From: an uncultured Oscillospiraceae bacterium
GTDB taxonomy: Bacteria; Bacillota; Clostridia; Oscillospirales; Ruminococcaceae
DNA length: 64,000 nt
Reading direction: 5' to 3'
Assembly: GCA_910583935.1 (NCBI GenBank)
Contig: CAJTZM010000012.1
Location: 3,209-67,208 of the forward strand
The notes beneath the pieces were generated by a model that made no database searches, was not told the DNA's origin, and saw nothing but the letters and a program-made list of their open reading frames with translations. Shown one piece after another: positions 61,771 through 64,000 of the stretch (position 1 is its first letter; each line of letters starts with the position of its first letter). A program made the position numbers and the translations under genes.

Positions 61771-62586
61771 CTATTTAAATCCGCTTACAAGCGTTCCAAT
61801 CAGCAGTCCCCAGCCGTCAACCAATACAAATGTCATAATTTTAAATGGCAGGGCAATCGTAGAAGGTGGCAGCATGACCATTCCCATAGACATTAACGTG
61901 CTGGAAACGACCATATCAATAATCAAAAACGGGATAAACAACAAAAAGCCAATGGAAAAAGCCCTTTTCAACTCGCTGGTGATAAACGCCGGAACGACAA
62001 TTTCCATTCCGAGATCAAGCAATTCCTCCTGATCGCCGGTCAGCGTAATCTGCGAGTCGGTCTTTTCATTGGAAATAGAGATAAACAGGTTTAAGTCGTC
62101 TGCATAAATCTGACGGATCATAAATTCCTTCAGCGGAACGGTAGCCCGTTCGATTGCCTGCTGCTGGGTAATTTCCTCGGCGCGGTACGGCTGATAGGCG
62201 GTTTCGTTGATCTGCGTTAAAACCGGCGACATAATAAAAAGGGTTAAAAACAGCGCCAATCCCACTAAAACCTGATTCGGCGGACTTTGCTGCGTGCCCA
62301 AAGCGTTGCGTAAAAAAGAGAGCACAATGACAATCCGGGTAAAGCTTGTCATCATGATCAGGATCGAGGGTGCAAGCGCTAAAAGGACCACGGTCAGCAA
62401 TGCATCCAAAATGCCAAATTGGCTTTCCGAAGCGTCTCCGGACCCAAGATCCACCGTCACCACCGGCGCTGCGTAAGCGCTGACCAGAAAAAAGCCTGTC
62501 AACACCACTGCGATAACCGCCGCCGACAGCAGGAATTTCTTTACGCTTTTGCGCAATTCCTTCTTTTTTTCGATGATCTCATTCAT
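61771..62586 (-). CDS. fliP: Flagellar biosynthesis protein FliP
   Basis: A 271-residue export-gate subunit. N-terminal signal-like helix (about 20-40), then MMTSFTRIVIVLSFLRNALGTQQSPPNQVL and the C-terminal FIPFLIIDMVVSSTLMSMGMMMLPP-like block (here MGMVMLPPSTIALPFK), all typical. The start overlaps fliO by 8 bp. Confidence 0.96.
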   Translation of the reverse strand: MNEIIEKKKELRKSVKKFLLSAAVIAVVLTGFFLVSAYAAPVVTVDLGSGDASESQFGILDALLTVVLLALAPSILIMMTSFTRIVIVLSFLRNALGTQQSPPNQVLVGLALFLTLFIMSPVLTQINETAYQPYRAEEITQQQAIERATVPLKEFMIRQIYADDLNLFISISNEKTDSQITLTGDQEELLDLGMEIVVPAFITSELKRAFSIGFLLFIPFLIIDMVVSSTLMSMGMVMLPPSTIALPFKIMTFVLVDGWGLLIGTLVSGFK

Positions 62587-63001
62587 CCAACTTATCCTTT
62601 TCGTTTTTTTTCTCCGAAGTCCATCCCTTTAGCGCATTCTTCAATGCCGCAGCAAAATTTGGCGAACCAGACAGAATAGCCGACATCCCACGAGAGCCCT
62701 CCTCCTGCGAAAGCTCCTCCTCGGGGAATTGCTCCGAATCCAGCTCTTCAATTTTACTGATGTGGTGCGCTGTCACACCCAAAAGCCAAACCCGATCCTC
62801 CAACCGGACCACGACCAGGGAACGATCCGTTCCCAAAACCATCCGATCCAGTATCCTGATCTTACTACCGCCGGCCACTGTACGCAGACCAAAGCGCTTT
62901 CCGATCCATCGGGTGCAAAACCAAGCCAGGAACAAAACCAATGCGAATAGTAGGATACTTCCAATCAAAGAGAGTATAAGCGAAAATTGTCCCTGCGGCA
63001 T
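62579..63001 (-). CDS. fliO: Flagellar assembly protein FliO
   Basis: A 140-residue single-helix protein (helix about 8-30) followed by a small beta domain (GGSKIRILDRMVLGTDRSLVVVRL core) and an acidic tail. FliO assists FliP assembly. I start at ATG 63001, eight bases after GGAGG; the upstream TTG overlaps that site. Position between cheY and fliP confirms the call. Confidence 0.9.
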   Translation of the reverse strand: MPQGQFSLILSLIGSILLFALVLFLAWFCTRWIGKRFGLRTVAGGSKIRILDRMVLGTDRSLVVVRLEDRVWLLGVTAHHISKIEELDSEQFPEEELSQEEGSRGMSAILSGSPNFAAALKNALKGWTSEKKNEKDKLDE

Positions 63002-63020
63002 GGCCTGTTCCTCCAACTGC

Positions 63021-63383
63021 TTATCCTAATACTTTGCTTACCGTCTGCAAAATACGGTCGGGCTTAAACGGCTTTACGATAAAGTCCAGCGCACCCAGCT
63101 TAATCGCCTCTACCACCATCGCCTCCTGGCCCATAGCGGAGCACATAACGATTTTTGCGCTGCTGTCTTTGGCCTTAATCGCCTGAAGCGCCTGGATGCC
63201 GTCCATATTCGGCATGGTGATGTCCATAATAATCAGGTCCGGATGCTCCTGATCATAGGTCTCAACCGCCTGCTGTCCATCCGAAGCTTCGATCAGCTCC
63301 GTGTAGCCTGCCTTTGTCAAAGCGTTTTTAATGGTCATTCGCATAAACGCCGCGTCGTCTACCAGCATAATTTTCTTACCCAT
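63021..63383 (-). CDS. cheY: Chemotaxis response regulator CheY
   Basis: A single-domain 120-residue receiver. Acidic pair in LVDDAAFMR (about D8-D9), phospho-acceptor D in IIMDITMPNMDG (about D54), switch residues in MCSAMGQE and the FIVKPF Lys are all present. I start at ATG 63383, nine bases after AAAGGAG. Its position between fliY and fliO, as in B. subtilis, supports CheY rather than another receiver. Confidence 0.94.
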   Translation of the reverse strand: MGKKIMLVDDAAFMRMTIKNALTKAGYTELIEASDGQQAVETYDQEHPDLIIMDITMPNMDGIQALQAIKAKDSSAKIVMCSAMGQEAMVVEAIKLGALDFIVKPFKPDRILQTVSKVLG

Positions 63384-63438
63384 GTACATAGTCTCCTTTA
63401 ATGGATTTTAGTTTTTCATGATTCCAGTTCAAAGCCTG

Positions 63439-64000
63439 TTATTCCTCCAGCTTTAAACTTTCCATCAGTTCTTTTGTCCCCAGGATCTCGGTGATTCTCA
63501 CGCCGAAGTTATCGTCGATTACCACAACGTCTCCGCGCGCCAGCAGCTGACCGTTTACCACAATATCCACCGGTGCGCCGGCCTGCTTGTTTAACTCAAT
63601 CACCGTTCCCTGGCCAAACTCGATAATTTCGCGGATTTTTCGTTTTGACTTACCGATCTCTACCGAAACATCCAGCGAAACGCCCATCAGCATATCAATA
63701 TTGCCGTTGACGTTCGGCGTTGGGGAATTCTGTACCCCAAATTGCGGGAACTGGGGGGTCTGGACATTGATTGTCGGCTGCTTGATCACCGGCTGCGACC
63801 CATCCGGCTGCACAGCCGCCCCATAGCCCGGGTAAGGCGGATAGGGCGCCGGTGAATAGCCAGGATAGCCATAATACGGCGGATAGCCATATCCCCCATA
63901 GGGCGGCTGCTGCCCATAAGCTGCGGCCGGGTCGGGATATCCGGCCGGCGGCATCTGTCCAGGCGCCGCAGCCTCCTGCCCGGGAACCGGCGCTGCCGGT
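63439..64000 (-). CDS. fliY: Flagellar switch protein FliY/FliN, C-terminal part (cut by window edge)
   Basis: The C-terminal SpoA/FliN domain (from MGVSLDVSVEIGKSKRKIREI to the end, about 85 residues) is complete and forms the C-ring. Before it lies a Pro/Tyr/Gly-rich segment (repeats of PPY, GY, YPPY; about 12 Tyr in 47 residues) that continues, still open, to the window edge. The N-terminal part with any CheC-like domain lies outside, so FliY (with phosphatase domain) versus a long FliN cannot be settled. First visible gene of the flagellar operon. Confidence 0.88.
   Translation of the reverse strand, partial: PAAPVPGQEAAAPGQMPPAGYPDPAAAYGQQPPYGGYGYPPYYGYPGYSPAPYPPYPGYGAAVQPDGSQPVIKQPTINVQTPQFPQFGVQNSPTPNVNGNIDMLMGVSLDVSVEIGKSKRKIREIIEFGQGTVIELNKQAGAPVDIVVNGQLLARGDVVVIDDNFGVRITEILGTKELMESLKLEE

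Noticed and set aside
1..64000. tRNA, rRNA, CRISPR arrays, prophage or transposase genes
   Set aside because: No regularly spaced repeats, no tRNA-like cloverleaf with CCA end, no integrase or transposase motifs were seen on either strand.

Overview
The window reads as chromosomal DNA of a spore-forming, flagellated, anaerobic member of the Clostridia, most likely Oscillospirales (Ruminococcaceae/Oscillospiraceae-like). Pointers are Firmicutes-type promoters and Shine-Dalgarno sites, many TTG/GTG starts, sporulation genes (spmA, spmB, spoIID), the GlgC/GlgD glycogen pair, formate-tetrahydrofolate ligase, an anaerobic activating-enzyme-type radical SAM protein, and a B. subtilis-like fliY-cheY-fliOPQR-flhBA order. 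The species assignment is inference. I see no rRNA, tRNA, CRISPR array, prophage or insertion sequence; almost all of it is core genome.

Layout. 0.0-7.2 kb (minus): a protein quality-control cluster tig-clpP-clpX-lon followed by engB and the start of lysA. 7.3-13.0 kb (minus): lepB-rbgA-rnhB-yraN, an M19 dipeptidase, thrC and a metallophosphoesterase. 13.5-16.1 kb: a stand-alone pyruvate-kinase C-domain protein, an AbrB-type regulator with a C-terminal CxxC pair, spmA-spmB behind a sigma-E-like promoter, and an unresolved 270-bp stretch. 16.3-22.1 kb (minus): glycogen operon glgB-glgC-glgD-glgA. 22.4-28.1 kb: gap, an orphan histidine kinase, a drug/metabolite transporter, an unknown membrane protein and spoIID. 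28.2-33.7 kb: an unknown gene with a NUDIX hydrolase, a ribbon-helix-helix (RHH) gene with clpB sharing a striking palindromic promoter, and two half-size TSUP (TauE/SafE) genes. 33.8-39.0 kb (minus): fhs-tsaE-tsaB-rpiB-upp, then a histidine phosphatase and ruvX. 39.3-44.0 kb: rodA, a radical SAM protein, a MOP flippase and a full-size TSUP exporter. 44.1-53.8 kb: an Hpt protein, a REC/HD-GYP/PAS/GGDEF cyclic-di-GMP protein, an ABC transporter with a very large coiled-coil permease, a DUF4349 lipoprotein, and guaB. 54.1-64.0 kb (minus): flagellar/chemotaxis operon fliY-cheY-fliO-P-Q-R-flhB-flhA-fliA-flgF-flgG-cheC-cheD.

How it works together. The proteolysis/chaperone genes (tig, clpP, clpX, lon, clpB) cover nascent-chain folding, degradation and disaggregation; clpB is not preceded by any CIRCE or CtsR-like site that I can see, but by a gene for an RHH protein whose promoter carries a perfect 12-bp inverted repeat around the -35. 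spmAB and spoIID are mother-cell sporulation functions and their upstream DNA shares one promoter geometry. Cyclic-di-GMP turnover and a phosphorelay-type Hpt protein sit about 10 kb from the motility operon. No wholly novel system is evident; the best leads are the RHH-clpB operator, the 22-bp palindrome between fhs and rodA, the guaB inverted repeat, the unresolved region at 15.8-16.1 kb, and the tyrosine/proline-rich segment of FliY.
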